NCBI GenBank assembly: GCA_009469675.1 | Contig: SSSZ01000030.1 | Span: forward strand, 62,001-126,000 | DNA from: Azonexaceae bacterium | GTDB taxonomy: Bacteria; Pseudomonadota; Gammaproteobacteria; Burkholderiales; Rhodocyclaceae | DNA length: 64,000 nt | Direction: 5' to 3' | Shown here: positions 10,613 through 18,798 of the stretch, piece after piece | Layout: every line of letters begins with the position of its first letter | Numbering within the stretch: the first letter of the stretch is position 1 | Notes under the pieces: generated by a model | Databases searched by the model: none | What the model was told of the DNA's origin: nothing | The model's input: the letters and a program-made list of their open reading frames with translations, nothing else | Program-made: the position numbers and the translations under genes

Positions 10613-12928
10613 ATGGCAGTAGCAAGAATGTCGGAGCGCGCTCCCAGCCCGCTGCCGGAGAAGATCGGTACCCTCTTGCAGGAATCCCGCTGGCTTGCCC
10701 TGGGGGCGCTGGCGCTATTTCTTTCCCTCGCCCTGTGGGGGTTTTCCAAAAGCGACCCGGGCTGGTCCCATGCCGTCGCCGGCGGCCCGATCCATAACCC
10801 CACGGGCCGCGCCGGCGCCTGGGTGGCCGACCTCATGCTCTACCTCTTCGGCTTTTCCGCCTGGTGGTGGGTGGTTCTGCTCCTGATGTTCGTCTGGTGG
10901 GGCTATCGCCACCTCAACGGCTTGGCGAGCCTGGTCCACAAAACGGATCGCCGGCCCCTCTACATCGCCCTGGCGGGATTCCTCCTGCTTCTCACGGCGA
11001 GTTCGGCCCTGGAGGCCATCCGCTTTTATACCTGGCGCGTCGAACTGCCCCTCGTCCCCGGCGGCTTGCTGGGCCTGGAGGCCGGGCGCTGGCTGGCCCG
11101 GTCCTTCGGCTATACGGGCGCCACCCTGTTTCTCCTGGCCGCCCTGGCGGTGGGCTGGAGCGTCTTTTCCGGCATGTCCTGGCTGGGGGCCTTCGAGCGC
11201 CTCGGTTCCGCCCTGGAGTCGGCGCTCGCCGCCGCCTACGGCATCGTCGACCGCTGGCGGGACCGCCGCATCGGCCGCGAAACGGCGCAGCAGCGGAAAG
11301 AGATCGTCGAAGTCGAGAAACGCCGGGTCGAGCTGCACGAACCCCTGGTCATCGAAACCCCGCCGACCGAGGTGCCGGTTTCGAAAAAGGCCGAGAAGCG
11401 CCTTGAGCGGGAAAAACAGGTGGCGCTCTTTCCCGAGGCCATCATCGGCGGCCAGCTGCCGCCGCTGCATCTTCTCGACCCGGCGCCGCCGGTGGTCGAG
11501 TCGGTCGGCGCCGAAACCCTGGAATTCACATCCCGCCTGATCGAACGCAAACTCGCCGACTTCGGCGTCCAGGTCAAGGTGCTGGCGGCGCTGCCGGGGC
11601 CGGTCATCACGCGTTACGAAATCGAGCCGGCGGTGGGCGTCAAGGGCGCCCAGATCGTCAATCTCGCCCGCGACCTGGCCCGCGCCCTGGCGCTGATTTC
11701 CATCCGCGTCGTCGAAACCGTGCCGGGCAAGGCCTGCATGGCGCTGGAACTGCCCAATGCCAAGCGGCAGACGGTGAAACTCTCCGAAATCATCTCCAGC
11801 CGGCCCTACAACGACATGGCCAGCCCGCTCACCGTCAGCCTGGGCAAGGACATCGGCGGCCTGCCCGTGGTCGCCGACCTGGCCAAGACCCCCCATCTGC
11901 TGGTGGCGGGAACTACCGGTTCGGGCAAGTCGGTGGGCATCAACGCCATGATCCTGTCGCTGCTCTACAAGGCCGAGCCGGAAAACGTCCGCCTCATCCT
12001 GGTGGACCCCAAAATGCTTGAGCTTTCGGTCTACGAGGGCATTCCCCACCTGCTGGCGCCGGTGGTCACCGACATGAAGCAGGCGGCCAACGCGCTCCAC
12101 TGGTGCGTCACCGAGATGGAAAAGCGCTACAAGCTGATGTCGGCCCTGGGGGTGCGCAACCTTTCCGGCTACAACGCCAAGGTCAAGGAAGCCGAAAAAC
12201 GCGGCGAACACCTGCCCAACCCCCTCACGCTGACCCCTGAGACGCCGGAACCCCTGGACCACATGCCCTACATCGTGGTGGTCATCGACGAACTGGCCGA
12301 CCTCATGATGGTGGTCGGCAAGAAGGTCGAGGAACTGATCGCCCGCCTGGCCCAGAAGGCCCGCGCCGCCGGAATCCACCTGGTGTTGGCCACCCAGCGC
12401 CCGAGCGTCGATGTCATCACCGGCCTGATTAAGGCCAATATTCCGACCCGCATGTCCTTCCAGGTCTCCAGCAAGATCGACTCGCGCACCATCCTCGACC
12501 AGATGGGCGCCGAATCGCTCCTCGGCCAGGGCGACATGCTCTACCTCGCCCCGGGTACCGGCTATCCGACCCGGGTCCACGGTGCCTTCGTTTCCGACGA
12601 TGAAGTCCATCGCGTCGTCGAACACCTCAAGGCCCTGGGGGCACCGGAATACGTCCCGGACATCCTCTCCGGCGCCGCCGACGACGACGAGGGGGGGGGC
12701 GAGGGCGGCGAAGGCGGCGAGGACGCCGAGAACGATCCCCTCTACGACCAGGCCGTCGAAGTCGTCCTCAAGAACCGCCGGGCCTCGATTTCGCTGGTCC
12801 AGCGCCACCTGCGCATCGGCTACAACCGCTCGGCCCGGCTCATTGAGGCCATGGAAAAGTCCGGCCTCGTCTCCGCCATGGACGCCCGCGGCGGGCGGGA
12901 AGTGCTGGCGCGGAAAGAGACGGAGTGA
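10613..12928 (+). CDS. ftsK: DNA translocase FtsK
   Basis: 771 residues. Four or five N-terminal membrane helices (to about residue 200) anchor it at the septum; a charged linker follows; the RecA-like motor has Walker [13 protein letters not shown] (about 433-444), Walker B-type [10 protein letters not shown] and [13 protein letters not shown]; and the C-terminal gamma winged helix (about 710-765, [26 protein letters not shown]) reads KOPS sites. It moves chromosome dimer-resolution sites together at division. The length matches betaproteobacterial FtsK, which has a short linker. It starts 1 base after the regulator gene. In related genomes lolA follows directly; here a small foreign-looking gene intervenes. 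Confidence 0.96.
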   Translation: MAVARMSERAPSPLPEKIGTLLQESRWLALGALALFLSLALWGFSKSDPGWSHAVAGGPIHNPTGRAGAWVADLMLYLFGFSAWWWVVLLLMFVWWGYRHLNGLASLVHKTDRRPLYIALAGFLLLLTASSALEAIRFYTWRVELPLVPGGLLGLEAGRWLARSFGYTGATLFLLAALAVGWSVFSGMSWLGAFERLGSALESALAAAYGIVDRWRDRRIGRETAQQRKEIVEVEKRRVELHEPLVIETPPTEVPVSKKAEKRLEREKQVALFPEAIIGGQLPPLHLLDPAPPVVESVGAETLEFTSRLIERKLADFGVQVKVLAALPGPVITRYEIEPAVGVKGAQIVNLARDLARALALISIRVVETVPGKACMALELPNAKRQTVKLSEIISSRPYNDMASPLTVSLGKDIGGLPVVADLAKTPHLLVAGTTGSGKSVGINAMILSLLYKAEPENVRLILVDPKMLELSVYEGIPHLLAPVVTDMKQAANALHWCVTEMEKRYKLMSALGVRNLSGYNAKVKEAEKRGEHLPNPLTLTPETPEPLDHMPYIVVVIDELADLMMVVGKKVEELIARLAQKARAAGIHLVLATQRPSVDVITGLIKANIPTRMSFQVSSKIDSRTILDQMGAESLLGQGDMLYLAPGTGYPTRVHGAFVSDDEVHRVVEHLKALGAPEYVPDILSGAADDDEGGGEGGEGGEDAENDPLYDQAVEVVLKNRRASISLVQRHLRIGYNRSARLIEAMEKSGLVSAMDARGGREVLARKETE

Positions 12929-13044
12929 TAGGACGATTAATTCACCGGTGTTGGTAGTTGGCCGAACCCGCGTTACAACAAGTTACTTACCTTCATTTCC
13001 TTTTCTTGGCAAAGTAACCACCATCTCGTGTTGGAAATCTCGGC

Positions 13045-13500
13045 ATGGCCCCTCAAGTTATCGCTTCAATTATTGCTGCTCTAACGGCACTCATTGCAGT
13101 GGTGGTGGGGCCATTTTTCACGATCCGTGCATCAAAGAATCACATGATCGGACCCATGCGACAAGCATGGATTAACAGCCTGCGTGACACGGTCAGTGAG
13201 TTCTTGGCCCAAATCTACATTCCCCGCACTAATGTCGTGGCGTCATCGACCGATCCAGATGAAGTTCGGCGAACTCAGGAAATAGAAGATCGGAATCGGC
13301 TGCAGTTGGCCTATCAAATGAAAGAAAAAATCTGTCTTCTCATCAACCCAGGGGAAGACGATCACATAGAGCTTGTTCGTTTGATAAGCAACGCTTACGA
13401 CGCCTACTACAAAGCCCAAGATACGAAAGCTATTCGCGAAGCTATTCGGACCCATACACAAATAATTCTGAAAAGGGAGTGGGAAGTTGTCAAAAAATGA
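13045..13500 (+). CDS. Small membrane-anchored protein of unknown function on an AT-rich patch
   Basis: 151 residues. One membrane helix at about residues 4-26 (IIAALTALIAVVVGPFFTI) is followed by a soluble helical part with PMRQAWINSLRDTVSEFLAQI, a pattern I associate with a widespread family of one-helix hypothetical proteins. The rest is charged and helical (KEKICLLINPGEDDHIELVRLI). Codon use and base composition are strikingly AT-rich compared with ftsK and the body of lolA, so this gene was probably gained recently. It separates ftsK from lolA, usually adjacent. No function can be assigned; a phage- or island-derived membrane sensor is one possibility. Confidence 0.75.
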   Translation: MAPQVIASIIAALTALIAVVVGPFFTIRASKNHMIGPMRQAWINSLRDTVSEFLAQIYIPRTNVVASSTDPDEVRRTQEIEDRNRLQLAYQMKEKICLLINPGEDDHIELVRLISNAYDAYYKAQDTKAIREAIRTHTQIILKREWEVVKK

Positions 13501-13532
13501 TTTTTTCAACTCGGCGCGGCTATAGGTCATTG

Positions 13533-14153
13533 ATGACTAAAGTTACGCGTGCAGTAGCCCTCCTTTTTCTAGCTAGTTTTCCAATGCTTTCATTTGCTGG
13601 AGCTATCGACCAGCTTCGCCAGTTCCTCGATTCCACCCGCACGCTCAAAGCTGATTTCACCCAGATCGTCGTCGGCAAGGGCGGCAAGAAGCCGCAGCAG
13701 TCTTCCGGCGCCCTCGCCATTGCCCGGCCGGGCAAGCTGCGCTGGGAAATCCAGAAACCCTACCCCCAGTTGATGATCGGCGATGGCGAGAAATTCTGGA
13801 TCTACGACCCGGAACTGAAGCAGGTGACGGTGCGGAAGGCTGGTCAGGCCATCGGTGGTTCTCCGGCGGCGCTGCTCGCCGGCAACAACGAACTGGACAG
13901 GAACTTTACCCTCAAGGAGGCCGGCGAGGCGGAGGGCATGGCCTGGGTCGAAGCCCTGCCCCGACAGGCCGACAGCGGCTTCGAGAAGGTCCGCCTGGGT
14001 TTTGTCGGCACGGAGTTGAAGGGTATGGAACTGCTCGACAACTTCGGCCAGACCACCCATATCCGCTTCTCCCGCAGCGAGCGCAACCCGGCCCTGCCGC
14101 CCGCCCTGTTCAAATTCACTCCCCCCGCCGGGGCGGACGTGGTCGGGGAATAG
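13533..14153 (+). CDS. lolA: Outer-membrane lipoprotein carrier protein LolA
   Basis: 206 residues. A signal peptide (MTKVTRAVALLFLASFPMLSFAG) is followed by IDQLRQFLDSTRTLKADFTQIV, SSGALAIARPGKLRWEIQKPYPQLMIGDGEKFWIYDPELKQVTVRK and a C-terminal LDNFGQTTHIRFS, the LolA barrel pattern. It carries lipoproteins across the periplasm from LolCDE to LolB. The ATG at 13533 is chosen because it begins the signal peptide. The signal-peptide codons are AT-rich like the upstream insert, while the mature part is GC-rich, which suggests a junction inside the gene's 5' end. Confidence 0.93.
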   Translation: MTKVTRAVALLFLASFPMLSFAGAIDQLRQFLDSTRTLKADFTQIVVGKGGKKPQQSSGALAIARPGKLRWEIQKPYPQLMIGDGEKFWIYDPELKQVTVRKAGQAIGGSPAALLAGNNELDRNFTLKEAGEAEGMAWVEALPRQADSGFEKVRLGFVGTELKGMELLDNFGQTTHIRFSRSERNPALPPALFKFTPPAGADVVGE

Positions 14154-14166
14154 GGGGCGGCGCGCC

Positions 14167-14814
14167 ATGCAGATCGACGTCGTTTCCGATGTAGTCTGCC
14201 CCTGGTGCTTCGTCGGCAAACGGCGCCTCGACGCCGCCCTTGCCGGCTGGCGGCAGGCCCGTCCCAGGGAGGCGCCGCCGAGGGTGCGCTGGCTGCCCTA
14301 TTTTCTCAACCCGGACACCCCCGCCGAAGGCGAACCCTACCGACCTTTCCTGGAACGCAAATTCGGCGGCGCGGCGGCCGTCGAGGCGGTGTGGGAGCGG
14401 GTGCGGGAGGCTGGCGCCGGGGCCGGCATTGCCTTCGCCTTCGAGCGTATTGAGAAGCGCGCCAACACCCTGGCTGCCCATCGCCTGATCCACCGCTTCC
14501 AGGCCGAGGGGGTGGGCGACGTCCAGGCCCTGGTCGAGGGCCTCTTCGCCGCCCAGTTCGAACAGGGTCGCGACGTGGGCGACCCGGCGGTTCTTGCCGA
14601 GGTCGCGGCTGCGGCCGGCGACGACTACGCCCGGGCGGCAAGTTTTCTCGCCGGCGAGCGCTATGCCGAAGAGGTTCTGGCCGGTGCCGCCCAGGCCCAG
14701 GCCATGGGCATCGGGGGCGTGCCTTTCTTCATCTTCGCCGGCCGGTTGGGGGTTTCCGGCGCCCATCCGCCGGAAACCCTGATCGAGGCGATGAGTCAGG
14801 CTGCTAGCGCCTGA
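14167..14814 (+). CDS. DsbA-family oxidoreductase, FrnE-like
   Basis: 215 residues with no signal peptide. A thioredoxin-fold entry MQIDVVSDVVCPWCFVGKRRL carries the redox CPWC at residues 11-14, a helical insertion occupies the middle, and MGIGGVPFFIFAGRLGVSGAHPPETL holds the cis-proline loop. This is the cytosolic FrnE/2-hydroxychromene isomerase-like branch of DsbA proteins, thought to work in oxidative stress or polyketide metabolism. It follows lolA by 13 bases. Its last 11 bases overlap the end of the convergent ilvN gene. Confidence 0.9.
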   Translation: MQIDVVSDVVCPWCFVGKRRLDAALAGWRQARPREAPPRVRWLPYFLNPDTPAEGEPYRPFLERKFGGAAAVEAVWERVREAGAGAGIAFAFERIEKRANTLAAHRLIHRFQAEGVGDVQALVEGLFAAQFEQGRDVGDPAVLAEVAAAAGDDYARAASFLAGERYAEEVLAGAAQAQAMGIGGVPFFIFAGRLGVSGAHPPETLIEAMSQAASA

Positions 14815-15115
14815 AAAACTCCTCCAGCCGCTCAAAGACGGCATGGTCGGCGCCGTGGCGGCGGATGGCGATGACGTCTTCGAGTTTTTCCGCCTGTTTC
14901 ATCATTTGCGGCAGGCGGACATCTTCGTTCACCAGGAGCCAGATGCGGCTGGCGGTGCCGTCCCCCACCGGCAGGCAGAGGATGCCTTCGACGTTGTAGG
15001 CGCGGCGGGAAAAAAGACCGACGACGTGGGACATCACGCCGGGGTGGTTGTTGACGTCGATTTCGAGGACGGCCCGGGCCAGGGCGCGACTTTCTTCACG
15101 GGAATGGGCGTTCAT
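14804..15115 (-). CDS. ilvN: Acetolactate synthase small (regulatory) subunit, IlvN type
   Basis: 103 residues, the short IlvN form (the IlvH form is about 160). A single ACT domain is visible: LEIDVNNHPGVMSHVVGLFSRRAYNVEGILCLPV, then RIWLLVNEDVRLPQMMKQAEKLEDVIAI. It confers valine feedback inhibition on IlvB. It follows ilvB by 68 bases on the same strand. The short form, paired with a leader-peptide attenuator, is the layout of enterobacterial isozyme I. Confidence 0.93.
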   Translation of the reverse strand: MNAHSREESRALARAVLEIDVNNHPGVMSHVVGLFSRRAYNVEGILCLPVGDGTASRIWLLVNEDVRLPQMMKQAEKLEDVIAIRRHGADHAVFERLEEFFRR

Positions 15116-15183
15116 TTCAGGGCTTTCGGCAGAGTGAGGGGGTGGAGGGTAGCGAACGGGGCGGGCAGGGCGGCCATTTCATC

Positions 15184-16854
15184 CTAAGCTCCGATCATTT
15201 CGCGGTTGGCGGCGCCGGGGGGCACCATGGGGTAGACCTTCTGGTCCACGTCGATGCTGGCGTGGATAAGGCAAGGGCCCCGCCGGGAGAGGGCGTCCAT
15301 GAGGGCGGCGCAGGGGTTGGCGGCGTGGTCGAGATCGACGGCGGCGATGCCGAAGCCTTCGGCCACCGTGGTCCAGTGGGGCGACACCTGGAAGCGCGAG
15401 GCGTAGATGCGCTCGCCGTAGAACAGCGTCTGCTGCTGGTGCACCAGGCCGAGGGAGGCGTTGTCCAGGAGGATGATCTTGAGATTGACGCCCTCCTCGG
15501 CCGCGGTGACCAGTTCCTGGATGTTCATCAGGATCGAGCCGTCGCCGGTGAAGCAGACCACGGTGCGGTCGGGTTCGGCGAGGGCGGCGCCGATGGCCGC
15601 CGGGACGCCGAAGCCCATGCTGCCGAGGCCGCCGGAGGTCAGCCATTGGCGGGGCCGGCGCAGGGGGTAGGCCTGGGCCACCCACATCTGGTGCTGGCCG
15701 ACGTCGGTGGCGATGACGGCGTCGCGGTCGAGACAGGCGGCCACCGTCTGGATGAGGCCGAAGTGGGAGCGGGGATTGTCCACGTCGGGCATCTGAAACG
15801 GCCACCGGGCCTGCAATTCCGCCACCCGGCGGCGCCACGGTCCGCGCTCGCCGGCGTGGACGGCGGGCAGCAGGCGGCCCAGGGCCTCGCCGACGTCGCC
15901 GGCGATGGCGATGTGGGCGGTCTTGATCTTGCCCAGTTCGGCGGGGTCGATGTCGATGTGGATGATCCGGGCCCGCGGGCAGAACTGGGCGACTTTGCCC
16001 GTGGCCCGGTCGTCGAAGCGGGCGCCGACGGCGACCAGGAGGTCGCATTCGTCCAGGGCCAGGTTGGTCGAGCGGGCGCCGTGCATGCCCAGCATGCCGA
16101 GGGAAAGCGGGTGATCGACGGGCATGGCGCCGAGAGCCATGAGGGTCATCACCGTTGGCAGATTGGCTTTCTCGGCCAACTGTACGGCCAGCCCGGCGGC
16201 GCCGGAATGGACGACGCCGCCGCCCAGGTAGAGGATGGGGCGGGCCGCTTCGTCGATCATCGTCGCCGCCTGGGCCAGCAGTTCGCCGTTGGCGGCCGGG
16301 GCGGGGCGGGGGGCGCCGGGTTCCGGCCAGGCGTCGACCTCGATGATCTGGCTCTGGACGTCTTTGGGAATATCGACCAGCACCGGCCCCGGGCGGCCCG
16401 AGGCGGCGATGGCGAAGGCCCGGGGGATGACTGCGAGCAGTTCCTCGGCAGAAGACACCAGAAAATTGTGCTTGGTGATGGGGATGGACAGGCCGTAGGT
16501 ATCCACTTCCTGGAAGGCGTCGGTGCCGATCATGGCCCGCGGCACCTGGCCGGTGATGGCGACCAGGGGAATGGAATCGAGCTTGGCGTCGGCGAGGGCG
16601 GTCAGCAGATTGGTGGCGCCGGGGCCGGAGGAGGCCAGGCAGACGGCCGGCTGGCCGCTCACCCGGGCCATGCCCTGGGCCATGAAGCCGGCCCCCTGCT
16701 CGTGGCGGGCCAGCACATGGCGGATCAGGGCCGACTGGGAGAGGGCGTCGTAGATGGGCAGGATGGCGCCGCCGGGAATGCCGGCGACGGTGCGGATGCC
16801 CTGGCGTTCGAGGAGCCGGATGGCGATCTGGGCACCGCTGAGGGTTTCTGGCAT
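15184..16854 (-). CDS. ilvB: Acetolactate synthase large subunit (IlvB type)
   Basis: 556 residues with three thiamine-diphosphate enzyme domains. The catalytic Glu lies in ARHEQGAGFMAQG (about residue 51), the FAD-binding centre includes SLGMLGMHGARSTNLALDECDLLVAVGARFDDR, and the ThDP/Mg motif GDGSILMNIQEL is near the C-terminus. It condenses two pyruvates, or pyruvate and 2-ketobutyrate, in branched-chain amino acid synthesis. The start ATG at 16854 is preceded by GGAGA. A leader peptide and terminator lie just upstream, so expression probably responds to valine and leucine charging. No ilvC, ilvD or leu genes are next to it. Confidence 0.96.
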   Translation of the reverse strand: MPETLSGAQIAIRLLERQGIRTVAGIPGGAILPIYDALSQSALIRHVLARHEQGAGFMAQGMARVSGQPAVCLASSGPGATNLLTALADAKLDSIPLVAITGQVPRAMIGTDAFQEVDTYGLSIPITKHNFLVSSAEELLAVIPRAFAIAASGRPGPVLVDIPKDVQSQIIEVDAWPEPGAPRPAPAANGELLAQAATMIDEAARPILYLGGGVVHSGAAGLAVQLAEKANLPTVMTLMALGAMPVDHPLSLGMLGMHGARSTNLALDECDLLVAVGARFDDRATGKVAQFCPRARIIHIDIDPAELGKIKTAHIAIAGDVGEALGRLLPAVHAGERGPWRRRVAELQARWPFQMPDVDNPRSHFGLIQTVAACLDRDAVIATDVGQHQMWVAQAYPLRRPRQWLTSGGLGSMGFGVPAAIGAALAEPDRTVVCFTGDGSILMNIQELVTAAEEGVNLKIILLDNASLGLVHQQQTLFYGERIYASRFQVSPHWTTVAEGFGIAAVDLDHAANPCAALMDALSRRGPCLIHASIDVDQKVYPMVPPGAANREMIGA

Positions 16855-16900
16855 GGGAGTTCTCCTTTTGGGGTTGCGGCTTCCCGGGGAGGCTCCAAAG

Positions 16901-16930
16901 AAAAACCCCCGCCGGTTGCGCCGGCGGGGG
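16901..16930 (-). terminator. Attenuator terminator of ilvBN
   Basis: On the minus strand CCCCCGCCGG pairs perfectly with CCGGCGGGGG around a CGCAA loop, followed at once by TTTTTCTTT. It is a textbook rho-independent terminator, located between the leader peptide stop codon and the ilvB start. The loop and 3' arm (plus strand 16911-16920) are also complementary, apart from a 2-base bulge, to leader bases 17011-17022, so a competing antiterminator fold is plausible. Confidence 0.9.
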
Positions 16931-16953
16931 TTTCGGGAATTGAGTCTGGGGCT

Positions 16954-17070
16954 TTATCCGATCCGCGACGGCGCGAGCGTAACGACGCTGACTACAACCG
17001 CGACGACGGACGCAACGCCGGCTGCCGAGGGCAGGGTGCAAAGGCTACGGGCGGCGTGGGCGTGGGTCAT
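16954..17070 (-). CDS. ilvBN leader peptide (attenuator)
   Basis: A 38-codon frame from the ATG at 17070 to the TAA at 16954. The peptide contains GVASVVAVVVSVVTL: eight valines within 15 residues, plus leucines before and after. It lies 24 bases before a strong intrinsic terminator and 100 bases before ilvB, the geometry of the E. coli ilvB leader IvbL, which is also valine-rich. When valyl-tRNA is scarce, stalling in the Val run would favour an alternative fold and let transcription enter ilvBN. No strong ribosome-binding sequence was found, which is a weakness. Confidence 0.85.
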   Translation of the reverse strand: MTHAHAARSLCTLPSAAGVASVVAVVVSVVTLAPSRIG

Positions 17071-17103
17071 GGGGCGGGACGGAGGGGCAAAAAGCGAACC
17101 GCC

Positions 17104-17132
17104 ACTATGGGGCAGCCGGCGGGGAAATGCAA
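17104..17132 (-). promoter_or_regulatory. ilvBN promoter
   Basis: Minus-strand -35 TTGCAT (17132-17127) and -10 CATAGT (17109-17104) with an exact 17-base spacer, placing the start about 30 bases before the leader peptide ATG. Confidence 0.7.
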
Positions 17133-17262
17133 GGGGGGTAGCGCTGACCGGCGCGTTGCCCCCGGGCCGCCACCACCTCCCGGTGCCCCGTCTCCTTTAG
17201 GTGCAGGGAATCCCGGGCGGTTGTACCATTCAGGGCCTCGTCCCGTTTTCAAGGTTGCTTTG

Positions 17263-18336
17263 GTGCCTTTCTTCGGCTTGCTTCCCAAGCTGCGGCGTTT
17301 TTTTCCGGTCATCGCTTTTTTCGGCGGCTTCCTCTGGGATGCGCTGACCCTCGGCGAGCGCGTCCGCCCCCTCGACTTCTGGCGCCTCGGCCTGTTTCTG
17401 GCGGGCGCCGCCGGACTCGTCGTCTGGCTCGCCTGGCGCGATTACCGGGCAACGCCGGAACCCTGGTCCGACGGCAGTCTGCGCGGGCGCCTGCAGCGGC
17501 TCGCCTGGGCCGCTCCCTATCTTGTACTGCAGTTCTTCTTCGGCGGCATCTTCTCCGCCCTGTTCATCCTCTACGTCAAGAGTTCGGGCCATTTCGCCGC
17601 CTGGCTCGTGGCGGCCGCCCTGGGTGGCCTGCTGGTGGCCAACGAGTTCTGGGGGCGGCGCTATGGCGAGCGCTTCACCCTGACCTGGGGGCTTTTCGCC
17701 CTCAACGCCATCCTCTTGTGCAATTTCGCCCTGCCCCACGCGGTGGGCAGCCTGGATCCCCTGTGGTTCTACGCCTCCACCGCCCTCGGGGTGCTTCTGG
17801 CCCACGCCTTGCACCGCCTCGCTCCGGGGTCGCCCGGGAAGATCATGCCGGCCTGGGGGGTCGGTGCCCTGCTGCTGGCCCTCTGGAATCTCGGCATGAT
17901 CGCCCCGGTGCCGTTGGTCAAGCGGGATCTGGCGGTGGGGCAGCAGTTCGCCCAGCGGGACGGGGTCTATCTTCTCCAGATCGAGCCGGCACCGGCCTGG
18001 CAGTTCTGGCGCGAGGCGTCCGGGGTCGCCCACGTTCCCGAGGGCGGGCGTCTCTATGGCGTTTCGGCGGTGTACGCTCCGGCCGGCGTCGCGGCCCGGC
18101 TCGAACACCGCTGGGAAAGCCGCGGCGCCGACGGCGTCTGGCGGCCCGGGAGCCGCATCCGTTTCGTCGCCACCGGCGGCCGCGAGCAGGGTTTTCGCGG
18201 CTATTCCTACGTCGTCAATCCGGCTCCGGGCGATTGGCGCCTCACCGTGGCCACCCAGGATGGACGGACGATTTCCACCTTCGATGTGCGGGTCGAGCGG
18301 GGTGAGCCGCAAGACCCGGCCAGCCGCAGTTTCTGA
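17263..18336 (+). CDS. DUF2914-type integral membrane protein
   Basis: 357 residues from a GTG at 17263; the TTG one codon earlier is an alternative, and AAGG lies 8 bases upstream. Six or seven membrane helices occupy about residues 10-210, including FPVIAFFGGFLWDALTLGERV, WLVAAALGGLLVANEFW and a helix ending in LWNLGMIAPVPLV. The C-terminal soluble part (about 265-345) matches the DUF2914 pattern: GVSAVYAPAGVAARLEHRWES, then GYSYVVNPAPGDWRLTV and a final beta strand. The function is unknown. It lies between the divergent ilv leader and the convergent sensory operon and seems a single-gene unit. Confidence 0.8.
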   Translation: MPFFGLLPKLRRFFPVIAFFGGFLWDALTLGERVRPLDFWRLGLFLAGAAGLVVWLAWRDYRATPEPWSDGSLRGRLQRLAWAAPYLVLQFFFGGIFSALFILYVKSSGHFAAWLVAAALGGLLVANEFWGRRYGERFTLTWGLFALNAILLCNFALPHAVGSLDPLWFYASTALGVLLAHALHRLAPGSPGKIMPAWGVGALLLALWNLGMIAPVPLVKRDLAVGQQFAQRDGVYLLQIEPAPAWQFWREASGVAHVPEGGRLYGVSAVYAPAGVAARLEHRWESRGADGVWRPGSRIRFVATGGREQGFRGYSYVVNPAPGDWRLTVATQDGRTISTFDVRVERGEPQDPASRSF

Positions 18337-18372
18337 CCGGCGGGTCGGGTGCCCCGGCGGTGCTGCGCCGCC

Positions 18373-18786
18373 TTACTGCCGGAACAGGACGTTGAGTCCG
18401 GGCTTCCAGTCCGAGTCGTGGATGTAGCCGATGGCCCCCGGCGTCGACTGGACGGCGGCGATCATTTCGGCGGGCGACGCCACCTCCTGGGGGGGCGTGC
18501 CCTTGCCGATATAACGGCGTACCGTCCAGTAACCGGTGTATTTTTCCTCGTCCTGATGGAGGAAATCCCGCAGGAAGCGGGTCCGGGTGGGATGGCCGGG
18601 CGGGGCATTGAGGGGGACGACGCCGAGCGTGTTGATTTCGATTACCTTGCCGGTATAGATGCGCTGCAGCGTGGCCAGATCGGTCTTGGGGACACCGGCA
18701 TGGGCGATCACCAGGATGCCGTCGGCGAGGGCCGTTCCCTGGGCCAGGAGCCAGGCCAGGGTGAGGGTCGCCCATCGCTTGAACAC
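18373..18786 (-). CDS. Small periplasmic phosphate-binding-type protein (PstS-like fragment family)
   Basis: 137 residues with signal peptide (MFKRWATLTLAWLLAQGTALA). The mature part has the pattern of compact PstS-like domains: DLATLQRIYTGKVIEINTLGVVPLNAP, TRTRFLRDFLHQDEEKYTGYWTVRRYIGKGTPPQEVASPAEMIAAVQSTPGAIGYI. It is much shorter than transport PstS (about 340 residues), so it is probably not an ABC-transporter receptor. It is the last gene of an operon with an outer-membrane barrel and a two-component pair, 12 bases after the barrel gene, and is best read as a sensing accessory (inference). Confidence 0.8.
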   Translation of the reverse strand: MFKRWATLTLAWLLAQGTALADGILVIAHAGVPKTDLATLQRIYTGKVIEINTLGVVPLNAPPGHPTRTRFLRDFLHQDEEKYTGYWTVRRYIGKGTPPQEVASPAEMIAAVQSTPGAIGYIHDSDWKPGLNVLFRQ

Positions 18787-18798
18787 GGCGCCTTGCCC

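Noticed and set aside
10715..12808. 697-codon minus-strand frame opposite ftsK
   Set aside because: Fully antisense to a well-conserved gene; the product is His/Asp/Gly-rich without domain patterns.
15142..17262. Upstream half of the long plus frame ending in the DUF2914 gene
   Set aside because: It is antisense to ilvB and merely runs in frame into the real gene; the DUF2914 protein starts at about 17263.
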